Positions 37,803 to 47,308 of a stretch of DNA of 64,000 nt are shown here, in pieces; within the stretch, counting starts at the first letter, position 1; each line of letters begins with the position of its first letter. Under the pieces are notes generated by a model. It ran no database searches, had not been told where the DNA came from, and saw only the letters and a list, made by a program, of their open reading frames with translations. Source of the DNA: Psychrobacter cibarius (GTDB taxonomy: Bacteria; Pseudomonadota; Gammaproteobacteria; Pseudomonadales; Moraxellaceae); contig CP131612.1 of the NCBI GenBank assembly GCA_030686115.1, forward strand, positions 310,001-374,000. Reading direction: 5' to 3'. Position numbers and translations under genes: made by a program.

Positions 37803-39223
37803 GTTTTACCATTATTCTTATAGCCACTTTTATCTTCAACCGTAATGCCTTGGAACTTAAGCGCTTTACTAGTAGTTTCCAACAGTTGCAACTCTTCTTC
37901 AATAAGCGTCAGCATTTCTTGTACATGTGGTAGTGCCTTACTACAAGCCGTAATCCCAAATTCAATCTTATCTAGATAACTAGCAAGGGTGATATTCATT
38001 GCTTGACCATTGAAGACAATAGAAGCAGGGTACAACGATTGTAAACGTGCACCATTCCAATATAGCGGTTTTTCAGAACCAGGTACATTAGAGATAATCA
38101 GGTTAAACGCCTGTTTTTTGGGAAATAGACTGGTCGCTAAGTTGATACCTTCCCAAGCATAGGCAATCACGCTGTAGTTAATCACTTGGGCTTGATTCAT
38201 ACGTCGAAAGCGGCGTTTGCCGTTATTCATACTGCGATGAATCAGTTTGATTCGGCTCAAAGGATCATCTAAATGCGTGCCCAAATTGGCCAGTACAAAG
38301 GATAATTGATTGCCTGCCACACTGTCATCCGTACGTAGCGACATCGGTACAAAAGCAATGAGCGGCTTGCTAGGCAGCGCATCCATGGATATGAGGTAAC
38401 GACGAATGGCACCCGCACATACCGCCAGAACCACATCGTTTTTACTGATATTTAGTCGCTCAGCAATATCATTAAAACGCTGAATATCATAAGACTGCGC
38501 GGCTATACGCCGTGATGCTGAAATGCGTTTATTAAGCACACTCATCGGCGCATCAAAAGTACCGACATAGCTGTCATCACCGTAATTTTTCAAATTATCC
38601 AGCAGTTCGGTAAATACAGGCTTAATGGTAGATATTTGCTCTTTAATGATGCGTAATGCGGAGCGCTCTTTGGGTAAAATCGCATCGACTTGATTGCGAT
38701 GGCGTGCCATTAATGACCAAATCGGTAGCGTTACTGGCTCAGTGGGCGATTGTGATAATGATTTTTTGACAAGGCGCATGGCAGCAATGCCATCAACCAA
38801 CGAATGGTGAATTTTGAAATATAGGGCAAAACGCTCAGGGTCGCCTTCGTTTTCTGGTTGAATACCTTCAATCACGTGACATTCCCACAATGGCATGGCA
38901 CGATCCAACAGCCGACCATGTTCTCTTGAAACATACATCAACAATTCGCGAACCCGTGCAGGCTTTGGTAAGGCAACATGATGCAAATGATGCTCAACAT
39001 CAAAATGTTTGTCCTTTTTCCAAAAAGCTAAATGCTCAAGCACTTGGTTAAAAGGAAAGGTAGGCGACACATCAGAATCTTGCATCTGTTTGACCAATTG
39101 GCAAACAAAACCGCTACCCGCATTCTCTGGCAATTCGAATAGGAATAAACCTCCAACATGCATGGGCTGTTTACGCGACTCAAGAAGTAAAAACAACTGG
39201 TCGACTGCTGTGAGAAGCCGCAT
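37784..39223 (-). CDS. Wax ester synthase/acyl-CoA:diacylglycerol acyltransferase
   Basis: Bifunctional enzyme making storage wax esters and triacylglycerols from acyl-CoA. The catalytic HHxxxDG motif is present as KIHHSLVDGIAAMRL near residue 138, with the N-terminal SPSDQLFLL-like segment (LTAVDQLFLLLESRKQPMHVGGLFLF) and the C-terminal PLYWNGARLQSLYPASIVFNGQAMNI typical of the family. At 479 residues it is close to the Acinetobacter AtfA length. Members are frequent in Moraxellaceae and mycobacteria. AAAGGAT precedes the ATG. It probably forms a single-gene transcript. Confidence 0.93.
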   Translation of the reverse strand: MRLLTAVDQLFLLLESRKQPMHVGGLFLFELPENAGSGFVCQLVKQMQDSDVSPTFPFNQVLEHLAFWKKDKHFDVEHHLHHVALPKPARVRELLMYVSREHGRLLDRAMPLWECHVIEGIQPENEGDPERFALYFKIHHSLVDGIAAMRLVKKSLSQSPTEPVTLPIWSLMARHRNQVDAILPKERSALRIIKEQISTIKPVFTELLDNLKNYGDDSYVGTFDAPMSVLNKRISASRRIAAQSYDIQRFNDIAERLNISKNDVVLAVCAGAIRRYLISMDALPSKPLIAFVPMSLRTDDSVAGNQLSFVLANLGTHLDDPLSRIKLIHRSMNNGKRRFRRMNQAQVINYSVIAYAWEGINLATSLFPKKQAFNLIISNVPGSEKPLYWNGARLQSLYPASIVFNGQAMNITLASYLDKIEFGITACSKALPHVQEMLTLIEEELQLLETTSKALKFQGITVEDKSGYKNNGKTKKLAP

Positions 39224-39336
39224 AATAAATCCTTTTATGACGATAAGTTGAGTAAAAGTTACTTCTTTTATTATTATTTTATAGCTGACTTTTTATTAAA
39301 TACTATGAATTTAATAATGGTCATTAAATTTAAAAG

Positions 39337-40161
39337 CTATTGAAAAAAGTATCCTGTTTGCGGTGAGCTGGCAGTTGCCATTTTGCGCATTGGCATACGA
39401 CCCGCCAAAAACGCCGCGCGCCCTGCCCAGATGGCATGCTTCATGGCATGGGCCATCATGACTGGGTTTTGCGCATTGGCAATCGCCGAATTCATCAGTA
39501 CGCCATCACAGCCCAGCTCCATAGCCAGTGCTGCATCAGAGGCCGTGCCAACGCCTGCATCGACCAATACCGGTACTTTGGCATTTTCGATAATAAGACT
39601 GAGGGTGTGACGATTCAGCAAACCCAGACCTGAACCAATCAAGCTACCAAGTGGCATAATTGCCACACAGCCCATACTCTCTAATTCTTGAGCGACGATA
39701 GGGTCGTCTGAGGTATAAACCATCACTTCAAAGCCATCATCAATCAATACTTTGGCAGCTTTTAGCGTTTCCATCACATTCGGATAGAGGGTTTTTTCAT
39801 CGCCCAATACTTCAAGCTTAACCAGATTATGCCCGCCTAACAGCTCGCGAGCAAGCTTACAGGTACGAATTGCAGTCTCGGCGTCAAAACAACCAGCAGT
39901 GTTGGGTAAGATGGTATATTTATCGGGGGAAATCACATCAAGTAGATTGGGCTCATTGCTGTTTTGTCCAATATTGGTACGACGAATAGCAACGGTGACA
40001 ATCTCTGCTGCCGACGCGCCAATGGCGGCGCCCGTTTCAGTCATATCTTTATATTTGCCCGTACCGACCAACAGGCGAGAAGAAAAAGTACGACTCCCGA
40101 CCGTAAAAGTGTCTTGTAAAAGGGGCGTCGGATGAGTAGCAGTGCTTGTGTTCTCTGACAT
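39337..40161 (-). CDS. thiG: Thiazole synthase
   Basis: TIM-barrel enzyme forming the thiamine thiazole phosphate from DXP, dehydroglycine/iminoglycine and ThiS-thiocarboxylate. The Schiff-base lysine is in [17 protein letters not shown], and [52 protein letters not shown] and [25 protein letters not shown] match the family. ATG at 40161 has TTAGGA upstream; the frame starts earlier at 40191 without such a site. thiS lies apart, at 12.4 kb. No THI-box (TPP riboswitch) was recognised before it. Confidence 0.95.
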   Translation of the reverse strand: MSENTSTATHPTPLLQDTFTVGSRTFSSRLLVGTGKYKDMTETGAAIGASAAEIVTVAIRRTNIGQNSNEPNLLDVISPDKYTILPNTAGCFDAETAIRTCKLARELLGGHNLVKLEVLGDEKTLYPNVMETLKAAKVLIDDGFEVMVYTSDDPIVAQELESMGCVAIMPLGSLIGSGLGLLNRHTLSLIIENAKVPVLVDAGVGTASDAALAMELGCDGVLMNSAIANAQNPVMMAHAMKHAIWAGRAAFLAGRMPMRKMATASSPQTGYFFQ

Positions 40162-40322
40162 AACTGAAAATCCTAATGGCGAGTAAAACAAAATGCTATT
40201 ATAACAAAATCATGCAATCTTACTTGCAGTCTTTTTTGGTTTAGCCAGTTAAGCATAATACGTTTGCCACGCTTTGACACGAGTTTCTTTCTGAGTTTAT
40301 CTTTATCTATCAGGTCGCTTTT

Positions 40323-41876
40323 ATGATGCAACTGCCGTACAGTTTTGCGAAACGCCATCAAATTTTGGCCATACTTGCCATTGATCCTGAGCTGCCAGCG
40401 ACTTTGGTGCTGACCAAAGCCACGCCATTATCAGCGATTAATGAGGCAGTGCGATTTTTACAGCAGCAAGGGGTACGCGGTGTGCCCACTTATGAAAGCA
40501 TCAGCGCCGATGACTTTGAAAAGCGCATGAACGCCGCTTATGCAGGCAATACTGGTGAGTCGCAACATATTGCCGCTGGACTCGAAGACCATCCTGATCT
40601 TGATAGTTTGGCAGATAGTGTCCCTGAAACTGAAGATCTGATGGATCAACAAGATGATGCGCCTATTATTCGTCTCATCAATGCATTGTTGTCCGAAGCG
40701 ATACGTTTAAATGCCTCAGATATCCATATTGAAACCTTTGAAAAACGCTTGGTCGTGCGCTTTCGTGTTGACGGTGAATTAAAAGAAATCATTACGCCAA
40801 AACGCCAATTAGCGCCATTATTGGTGTCGCGTATCAAGGTCATGGCCAAGCTCGATATCGCCGAAAAACGCGTGCCACAAGATGGACGTATCAGCTTACG
40901 GCTGGCAGGGCGTGAGGTTGATGTGCGGGTATCGACATTGCCATCGAGCTTTGGTGAACGCGTGGTCATGCGTCTATTAGATAAGCAAGCAGGTCGCCTG
41001 AATATGACATATTTAGGGCTATCTGATAACGATTACAGTGAGCTAAAACGCTTGATTCATCGCCCACACGGCATTATTTTGGTGACAGGGCCGACAGGTT
41101 CAGGGAAAACCACGACGCTATATTCAGCATTGACCGATCTCAATGACCAAACCCGTAATATCTTGACCGCTGAAGATCCGATTGAGTTTCAGCTCGATGG
41201 CATTGGGCAAACGCAGGTTAATAATAAAGTCGATATGACCTTTGCCAAAAGTTTACGTGCGATGTTACGTCAAGATCCAGACGTGGTGATGGTTGGTGAG
41301 ATTCGGGATTTAGAAACGGCAGAAATTGCCGTACAAGCGTCGCTTACTGGACATTTGGTTTTATCAACTTTACATACCAACACCGCCATTGGTGCCGTCA
41401 CGCGTCTGCAAGATATGGGCGTTGAGCCATTTTTATTATCGTCATCGCTGATTGGTGTCGTCGCCCAGCGCTTGGTGCGTACGTTATGCCCGCATTGTCA
41501 TGGTTGGCAAGTGGCTGATAGTGAGCAAGCCAAATTATTTACTGAAATTGGTATTGTGCCAGTCTCAGAGAATGGTGCTGAAACTTTAACAACTACACCT
41601 ATCAATCTACCCAGACCAGTTGGCTGCGACAAATGCAATCAATCAGGGTTTAAAGGACGGACGGCGATATATGAAGTGGTGCCCGTTGATGATACCTTGC
41701 GCCGTATGATTCATAGTAATACCGCCGAGTATGAGCTAGAGGAGTACGCACGTCAGCAGACACCGTCGATTCGTGCGGATGGGTTGCATAAAGTCATTGC
41801 AGGTCGTACGACGTTAGAGGAAGTGCTACGAGTGACGAAAGAGAGTGCCTTAGCTGATGACACAATACTTGTATAA
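40323..41876 (+). CDS. gspE: Type II secretion ATPase GspE
   Basis: Cytoplasmic hexameric ATPase that drives pseudopilus assembly. It has an N-terminal GspE-N domain, the Walker A GPTGSGKTT (from residue 256), Asp box (TAEDPIEF), Walker B-like VVMVGEIRDLETAEIA, His box and the tetracysteine zinc site CPHCH...CDKCNQSG typical of GspE. At 517 residues it fits GspE better than the longer PilB. The gspF gene is 8.4 kb away and gspG 10 kb away, so the machine is encoded at dispersed sites. It appears to be monocistronic. The start could be either of two adjacent ATGs. Confidence 0.93.
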   Translation: MMQLPYSFAKRHQILAILAIDPELPATLVLTKATPLSAINEAVRFLQQQGVRGVPTYESISADDFEKRMNAAYAGNTGESQHIAAGLEDHPDLDSLADSVPETEDLMDQQDDAPIIRLINALLSEAIRLNASDIHIETFEKRLVVRFRVDGELKEIITPKRQLAPLLVSRIKVMAKLDIAEKRVPQDGRISLRLAGREVDVRVSTLPSSFGERVVMRLLDKQAGRLNMTYLGLSDNDYSELKRLIHRPHGIILVTGPTGSGKTTTLYSALTDLNDQTRNILTAEDPIEFQLDGIGQTQVNNKVDMTFAKSLRAMLRQDPDVVMVGEIRDLETAEIAVQASLTGHLVLSTLHTNTAIGAVTRLQDMGVEPFLLSSSLIGVVAQRLVRTLCPHCHGWQVADSEQAKLFTEIGIVPVSENGAETLTTTPINLPRPVGCDKCNQSGFKGRTAIYEVVPVDDTLRRMIHSNTAEYELEEYARQQTPSIRADGLHKVIAGRTTLEEVLRVTKESALADDTILV

Positions 41877-41940
41877 AATGTCTAGAGTGCATTGGTGATG
41901 GTTTAATCTACCTCAGCCAAAGGGTCTGCATAGCAGGTAA

Positions 41941-41972
41941 AAAAATAACTGGCTATGGTAGCCAGTTATTTG
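41941..41972. terminator. Bidirectional terminator between gspE and the RidA gene
   Basis: AAATAACTGGCT pairs with AGCCAGTTATTT around a four-base loop. On the minus strand the stem runs into seven T, so it is a strong terminator for the exported RidA gene and a weaker one for gspE. Confidence 0.8.
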
Positions 41973-42053
41973 ATGGTCATTCTTTACTGTTTTTAATACT
42001 TTAGTGTTTTGAATAGTTCAGTGCTTTTAATAATTTAACGTGTGACGTCATTA

Positions 42054-42542
42054 TTATTTTGCAGCGATACATTCAACTTCAACGCTGGCACCAGCCGCCA
42101 ATTCAGCGACGCCAAAGGCTGAACGTACCGGATAAGGTTTGGCCAATTCTGCTTTATAGACTTTATTAAAATCGTCAAAGTCATCCATGTCTGTCAGCAT
42201 CGCCATACATTTGACGATGTCTGACTTTTGATAGCCGTACTCTAACAGGGTTTCATTAATATTATCCAATGCTTGCTTGGCTTCGGCTTTGACACCACCT
42301 TTGACTAATTTGCCATCTTTAAAACCAATTTGTCCAGACATGTATAGCGTATCGCCCACACGTACTGCTTCTGAAAAAGGATAATTACCGCCATCACCAA
42401 GAAATACAGGGCTAGATTTAGTCACACTTGCGGTATTTGCCATTGGCGCCGCATTCGCTGTCATAGCAAGGCCTAGTGAGCACGCGCCCACGAGCAACGC
42501 CTTAGTTAAATGGGTAGTCAATTTATGGGTAATCTTGGACAT
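42054..42542 (-). CDS. Exported RidA (YjgF/YER057c) family protein
   Basis: A RidA-fold protein preceded by a signal peptide. From ATG 42542 (AAGGAGACAG upstream) the N-terminus is HLTKALLVGACSLGLAMTANA, followed by the RidA core: GGNYPFSEAVRVGDTLYMSGQIGF, ALDNINETLLEYGYQKSDIVKCMAMLTDMDDFDDFNKVY and PYPVRSAFGVAELAAGASVEVECIA. The Arg in YPVRSAF that binds the 2-imine carboxylate in RidA is present. RidA proteins are usually cytosolic; the substrate of a periplasmic form is unknown. Length is 163 residues. Confidence 0.88.
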   Translation of the reverse strand: MSKITHKLTTHLTKALLVGACSLGLAMTANAAPMANTASVTKSSPVFLGDGGNYPFSEAVRVGDTLYMSGQIGFKDGKLVKGGVKAEAKQALDNINETLLEYGYQKSDIVKCMAMLTDMDDFDDFNKVYKAELAKPYPVRSAFGVAELAAGASVEVECIAAK

Positions 42543-42660
42543 CGCTGTCTCCTTATTATAAGTTTTTTTCACAATTTTTTTAAATTCACTATACAAGTTT
42601 AACAAACATAATGTCTCATCACACTAGATGACACATTATGTCTTACTTATGCTTAACCAG

Positions 42661-43362
42661 TTATTGGTCGTTTTGCTCAGCTTCGACTTCTGTTTTAGAT
42701 TCAGTGTCAGCTTCTAGCGGCTTTTCGCTACTTTTGCCTTGACGGCGGGCTTCTAATTCAGACTTAGGAATCCAAGCCCATGTCATCTCAACCACGATAG
42801 GGTCACGATCACTGTCAGACTCACGGTCATGAATGACGCACGGAATTACCATTTCGCCTTTTGGTGTATTTAGGATATCTAAGCGCTGCTCATCCGATAA
42901 AGACGCCACTGCTGCAATTTGACCTTTTTTAATCGGGCGATAAAAATTAACCGAGTATGATTTAATCAATAGTACGCGGTCAGAGGGTAGGTTTAAACCC
43001 AAAATAAAACCAGTCGCTGTTTCGGCAAGTAAGGTAATGGCGACCGCATGAATAGAGCCAATATGATTTTGCACTGCTTTGGTGTTGTTTAAGCTCACGA
43101 CGACTTGGTTGGGTTCGACCGTTTCATAATAGACGCCCGTTGTGCCTACATATGGAACCACTTTACCAAAGGCTTTGGATAAGATGCTCGAGCGTGCGCT
43201 GGCAGGTAAGTATTTGGTAACAGATAACAGTTTGGTAAATTGATTGCTGATGGGCTTGAGCGTGCTGTTGGGTTTTTCGACGGGCGATCTTGTGCTGTCA
43301 GAGGTTTTGGCTGGCAATTTATTGGTTAGCTTGCTAGGGAGTTTTTTTAATAATCCTGACAT
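42661..43362 (-). CDS. DUF4442 hotdog-fold protein
   Basis: A 233-residue protein with a central hotdog domain resembling PaaI-type thioesterases (SIHAVAITLLAETATGFILGLNLPSDRVLLIKSYSVNFYRPIKKG), which corresponds to DUF4442. The N-terminal 40 residues are Lys/Pro/Ser-rich and the C-terminal 40 are highly charged, Glu- and Lys-rich. A CoA-thioester substrate is plausible by fold but unproven. AAGGAAT precedes the ATG. It lies upstream of ridA in the same direction, 120 bases apart. Confidence 0.72.
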   Translation of the reverse strand: MSGLLKKLPSKLTNKLPAKTSDSTRSPVEKPNSTLKPISNQFTKLLSVTKYLPASARSSILSKAFGKVVPYVGTTGVYYETVEPNQVVVSLNNTKAVQNHIGSIHAVAITLLAETATGFILGLNLPSDRVLLIKSYSVNFYRPIKKGQIAAVASLSDEQRLDILNTPKGEMVIPCVIHDRESDSDRDPIVVEMTWAWIPKSELEARRQGKSSEKPLEADTESKTEVEAEQNDQ

Positions 43363-43708
43363 ACAAAATTCCTTAATGTAGATAGATTAAATGACGCTTT
43401 GAGTGTTACATATTTCATCATAGCAGCTGATAGGATGCCTATTGTGCAAGCTGCCATGCTCACTATGGTACATTAACCGCCGTCTGCCTACTATTATTAG
43501 CATGAACTGTTGCGCTTATAAAATAGGGCTAACGTCATGATACTCTAGATGCTAGGAATGCTATCGCTCAACGCAACATCGTATCACTTAGATGCTTTCA
43601 TAAACAGTGCTGCTGGATGCCATAAAGACAGCCACGCTATAATGATGATATTTTAGCGTATCTTATTGATTATTTTTCTTATTTCCTTTTTCTATGCTGG
43701 ATGAAGCT
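43363..43708. other. Divergent intergenic region before the McrBC pair
   Basis: About 345 bases between the DUF4442 gene and mcrB. No repeat, RNA gene or clear operator is seen; a pyrimidine-rich stretch (ATTTTTCTTATTTCCTTTTTCT) lies just before the first ATG. Confidence 0.4.
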
Positions 43709-45169
43709 ATGCCTGACACGTCAATTCATGTGCCGACCAATATCATTTATACAGGCGTTGCTGGTACGGGAAAAACCTATCGACTGTTACAAATTGCTAA
43801 GCGATATACCGACTATCTGCCGAGAGCCGATGAGGCAGATTTGTTAGGGCAGCTATTGCAAGCGCTTAGCTGGCGTGAAATCGTATGCTTGGTACTTTTG
43901 GATTTTCAATCTAAACACCAAGACTTGGTAAAAGTGCCTGAAATCGTCAATCATGCGTTCTTTGTCGCGAAAGCCGCACAGAATGCCCGCGAAAAAAACT
44001 TAAGCAATACGGCTTGGTCTGTCCTTCAAATGCATAGCCCTACCAATTCAAAAACTGTGACTTATAAAAACCGTGCCAGCCAAGCCTATTTTGATAAAGA
44101 TGAGGGCGGTGCGTGGTATTTGCTGCCAGAAAGCTTTGAGTTATTAACAGAGCTATCGCAGCAACTTGCCGAATTTCAGCAAGCGCAGCGTGATAACAGT
44201 GTCAACCAAAGCCAAGCTAATCCAAATCAAGGTTTTAGCCAGCAGCGCTTTACCATGGTTAGCTTCCATCAAGCATATGGCTATGAAGAGTTTGTCGAAG
44301 GCATTCGTCCTGTCATGGCAGCGTCTAATCATACAACAAGTAGCTTATCTCAAATGAATTACGCCATTCAAGATGGTGCATTTTTAAAACTGTGTCAAAG
44401 GGCAGCAAATGATCCAGAGCAGCGTTATGCCATCTTAATTGATGAGATCAATCGCGCCAACGTGTCACGAGTATTTGGCGAGCTACTCAGTCTAATTGAG
44501 CCAGACAAACGGGCTGGCATGGCAAACGCGATGGCCGTTCATTTGGCCTATTCTGGACGGGTTTTTAGCATCCCTGCTAACATCGATATTTATGCCACGA
44601 TGAACACCCAAGATCACTCGTTAGCACCACTTGATATGGCATTACGTCGGCGCTTTCGTTTTATCGAATGTCCACCGCAACCAGAATTATTACCCATCAT
44701 TCATGTGCCCCAAAAATCAGAAACTGACAGTCCAGCAGCGACGGTAGATTTGGCAAAGCTATTAGCCGGTTTGAATAATCGCATTACGCAAACAGTGGGA
44801 ATGGAAGCGCAATTGGGTCATGCTTTTTTATGGTCAGTGACGGATCTTGGACAATTGCAAGCGGCGTTGGTTGAACAAATCATTCCGCAGTTAATGCAAG
44901 CGACGGGTGGGCAAGAGGGTACTTTGCAATATATCTTTAGAGACGAGCAGCAGCCACTGCGAGCGCAGTTTATTCATGATAGTCATGTATCCATCAATGA
45001 CAGTGTGAATGATCAAGTGAATGCTAATAGTCAAAATCCGCTGTTTACTGGTCAAAACGCATTTTTCGGTCAGTCTATGCGCACTGCTGGCTATAAGATA
45101 AATGCCGACCTCATTGCGGGGGTAGGCGATTTTGCCACACCTACTGTCTATCAACGTTTATATCCATAA
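43709..45169 (+). CDS. mcrB: McrB-like AAA+ GTPase/ATPase of a type IV restriction system
   Basis: Motor subunit of a predicted McrBC modification-dependent restriction enzyme. Walker A GVAGTGKT lies only about 16 residues from the start; the family block SFHQAYGYEEFVEGIRPV, Walker B IDEINRANVSRVFGEL (D250, from ATG 43694) and the McrB signature MNTQD (303-307, NTAD in E. coli) followed by LALRRRF-type text are clear. The N-terminal methylated-DNA-binding domain of E. coli McrB is absent; instead about 160 residues are inserted between Walker A and the FHQAY block. GGATGAAG favours ATG 43709 over 43694. mcrC follows 12 bases on. Confidence 0.85.
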   Translation: MPDTSIHVPTNIIYTGVAGTGKTYRLLQIAKRYTDYLPRADEADLLGQLLQALSWREIVCLVLLDFQSKHQDLVKVPEIVNHAFFVAKAAQNAREKNLSNTAWSVLQMHSPTNSKTVTYKNRASQAYFDKDEGGAWYLLPESFELLTELSQQLAEFQQAQRDNSVNQSQANPNQGFSQQRFTMVSFHQAYGYEEFVEGIRPVMAASNHTTSSLSQMNYAIQDGAFLKLCQRAANDPEQRYAILIDEINRANVSRVFGELLSLIEPDKRAGMANAMAVHLAYSGRVFSIPANIDIYATMNTQDHSLAPLDMALRRRFRFIECPPQPELLPIIHVPQKSETDSPAATVDLAKLLAGLNNRITQTVGMEAQLGHAFLWSVTDLGQLQAALVEQIIPQLMQATGGQEGTLQYIFRDEQQPLRAQFIHDSHVSINDSVNDQVNANSQNPLFTGQNAFFGQSMRTAGYKINADLIAGVGDFATPTVYQRLYP

Positions 45170-45181
45170 AGGTGCTCAGCG

Positions 45182-46777
45182 TTGATAAATAAAAGCTTTA
45201 GTCATAAAGTCATAGCCAATAATATTGACAGTACCGACGTTAATGCGCGTGATACCAATATCATCACTGTGTTTGAGCATCAGCGTCTAATAGCGCATGA
45301 CTTCTTACGGGTATCTGATTTCCATTGGTTGATGGCGCAAGAGTTTGCGGTATTTAGCATTAAGCGAAGACAGGGACAATGGCAGTTAAAAGTCGGACAT
45401 TATATAGGGGTTATTTTACTGCCTAGCGGCATGACGCTTGAGATTTTACCTAAACTTGCGGCAAAAACTTCTAGCGATCAAGTCGCGCAGCAATCATACC
45501 TTTCACAGAATACCAGTCATCGCCATGCCAGTCATCGCCCCGATATCAGTCTAACTCGCCAATGGGTGCAGGGCATGCTATCGGATTTGACCAATAGCAG
45601 TCATGTCAAAAACAAGCTACCCAATACAAAAAATCTAGGTCAATTTAGCAGTCAATTGTCGCCGCTATCGATAGCTGTAATGCCATTGTCAGATTGGCTT
45701 ATCACGCAGTTTTTGCAGCGGCTGGCTCATTATCGACCAAGCAAACACTATCAGACGCAGGTCGATAATCAAGCATCGCTACAAGGTCGACTGCTCATCA
45801 AAGAACAATTGCGCCACAATAGCATGCAGCCGCATAAGTTTGTCTGTGAGAGCAGTATACTGAGCCAAGACATGCTAGGTAATCGGCTGATTAAGAGCAC
45901 GTTGATTTTGCTGACGCCTTTATTTTTTCAATCAACGTACTCGAAAGCAGATGCGCCTAAATTTTTGCAGGCTTGGCAGCGAGTAGCGGCGTTGAGTTAT
46001 CAAGAGCTGACACAGTTAGAGTCGATATACAAGCAAGCAAAGCGTCAGTTAGCCGTGCAACCGCTTCGCGCACCGCAACTACAGGCGGCTCAGCAATTGT
46101 TAGATATGGCTTATTGGTTACTAAGGCAGTCCAATGTGGCAACAGGTAATGGTATTGCGCCAAATAAATCATCTAGGCAAAATCTGTCGTCTCCGCGTTT
46201 ATGCTTGCTGATTGATATGAATCAAGCCTTTGAGCAATGGGTAAGTATGCGCATTGCCTCGACGTTTCAGCAAGTGAGTCAACAATATCAGCTGTTATAT
46301 CAAACGCAAAGTATCTGGCTAACGGATGCAGAAGGGCGCGCATGCCTGTCCATACGGCCTGATTTGCTCATATATAAAACTGATGCTAATGATAATTGTC
46401 ACAATCAGAATGGCACTGCGGTTATTGAAGCTAGAGAAAAAGGTCACTATAGCCATGTCATCGATATTAAATGGAAGCATTTATCGCAGACAGCCAGCAT
46501 TAGTGCCAGTGATGCTTATCAACTGATGAGTTACGCTCAGGCCTATCAAGCAGGGCAGGTGTGGCTGATTTACCCAGTACAAGATAATGAGCGGTTACCA
46601 GTTGCGCTCAGCCAACAAGTGCATGATTATAAAAAGACTGATGGCGCTAACAACCATGATAATAGCCATAATGCTACTGATGAAAAAGTGAGTCCTGCGC
46701 CATTGTGGCTCGTACCATTCAATGTTCTTACTGGTACGATAAACGGCAGCTTGCTTCCTGATTGGAATAGAGTATAA
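45182..46777 (+). CDS. mcrC: McrC-like endonuclease subunit of a type IV restriction system
   Basis: Nuclease partner of McrB. The C-terminal PD-(D/E)xK site is visible: RPDLLIYK (D394) and VIDIKWK (D428, K430), followed by DAYQLMSYAQAYQAG, the conserved tail of McrC. The N-terminal half binds McrB in known systems (here LRVSDFHWLMAQEFAVFSIKRRQGQWQLKVGHYIGVILLP). At 531 residues it is longer than E. coli McrC (348), with Ser/His/Gln-rich insertions near residues 95-125. The start is TTG with AAGGTG at good spacing; no ATG gives the complete domain. It has two genes only, so McrBC is self-contained. Confidence 0.85.
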   Translation: MINKSFSHKVIANNIDSTDVNARDTNIITVFEHQRLIAHDFLRVSDFHWLMAQEFAVFSIKRRQGQWQLKVGHYIGVILLPSGMTLEILPKLAAKTSSDQVAQQSYLSQNTSHRHASHRPDISLTRQWVQGMLSDLTNSSHVKNKLPNTKNLGQFSSQLSPLSIAVMPLSDWLITQFLQRLAHYRPSKHYQTQVDNQASLQGRLLIKEQLRHNSMQPHKFVCESSILSQDMLGNRLIKSTLILLTPLFFQSTYSKADAPKFLQAWQRVAALSYQELTQLESIYKQAKRQLAVQPLRAPQLQAAQQLLDMAYWLLRQSNVATGNGIAPNKSSRQNLSSPRLCLLIDMNQAFEQWVSMRIASTFQQVSQQYQLLYQTQSIWLTDAEGRACLSIRPDLLIYKTDANDNCHNQNGTAVIEAREKGHYSHVIDIKWKHLSQTASISASDAYQLMSYAQAYQAGQVWLIYPVQDNERLPVALSQQVHDYKKTDGANNHDNSHNATDEKVSPAPLWLVPFNVLTGTINGSLLPDWNRV

Positions 46778-46904
46778 TGAGCGCTGTCGATGAGTAAGTA
46801 GCACTTAGCATCGTGGAGAAAAGGATTTATCATAGTGGTTTTTATGATAAATGAGCGTTTTTTAAGTAATTTAGCAGTTTTTTTAAATTAATTAAAAATA
46901 GGTG

Positions 46905-46933
46905 TTGACACCATCGGCTTTTCCCCTTAATAT
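46905..46933 (+). promoter_or_regulatory. Sigma-70 promoter for tRNA-Pro
   Basis: TTGACA (perfect -35) and TAATAT are separated by exactly 17 bases. The start point would be near 46940, about 80 bases before tRNA-Pro. GC-rich bases follow the -10, possibly a stringent-control discriminator. Confidence 0.75.
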
Positions 46934-47020
46934 GTGCACCTCGATAGCAAGGAACGTTAACAAGTTAGTGGCATTGCCAACAACGAGTTAATCAACAAAC
47001 TATCGTGATAATAGACATTT

Positions 47021-47097
<77 letters not shown>

Positions 47098-47109
47098 TCT
47101 ATTTTTAAG

Positions 47110-47128
47110 AGCCTTACAGGCTTTTTTT
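47110..47128 (+). terminator. Terminator after tRNA-Pro
   Basis: AGCCT/AGGCT stem with a three-base loop, followed by seven T. It separates tRNA-Pro from tRNA-Arg and tRNA-His, implying a further promoter for those. Confidence 0.75.
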
Positions 47129-47147
47129 TATGTATAATGGTTTAGTT

Positions 47148-47176
47148 TTTGATATATTTAAAACTTGCTTTAGTAT
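47148..47176 (+). promoter_or_regulatory. Possible promoter for tRNA-Arg/tRNA-His
   Basis: TTGATA and TAGTAT lie 17 bases apart immediately after the tRNA-Pro terminator. The -10 matches only four of six positions, so the call is weak; read-through from the upstream promoter is an alternative. Confidence 0.35.
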
Positions 47177-47193
47177 ATAAAAGTCCTCTAAGA

Positions 47194-47270
47194 GCGCCTG
47201 TAGCTCAGCTGGATAGAGCATCTCCCTTCTAAGGAGGTGGCCGCAGGTTCGAATCCTGCCAGGCGCACCA
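47194..47270 (+). tRNA. tRNA-Arg(UCU)
   Basis: 77 bases with encoded CCA. Acceptor GCGCCTG pairs with CAGGCGC; the anticodon stem TCTCC/GGAGG holds loop CTTCTAA with anticodon TCT; the T arm is GGTTCGAATCC. Confidence 0.95.
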
Positions 47271-47308
47271 TTTAGCCTGCAAATCTTGCCTCATCAGGCA
47301 ATAGTTAT

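Noticed and set aside
39337..40322. TPP riboswitch ahead of thiG or an FMN riboswitch ahead of ribA.
   Set aside because: The conserved CUGAGA and ACCUGA (TPP) or AGGGGCGGG-type (FMN) core elements are not present in the leaders.
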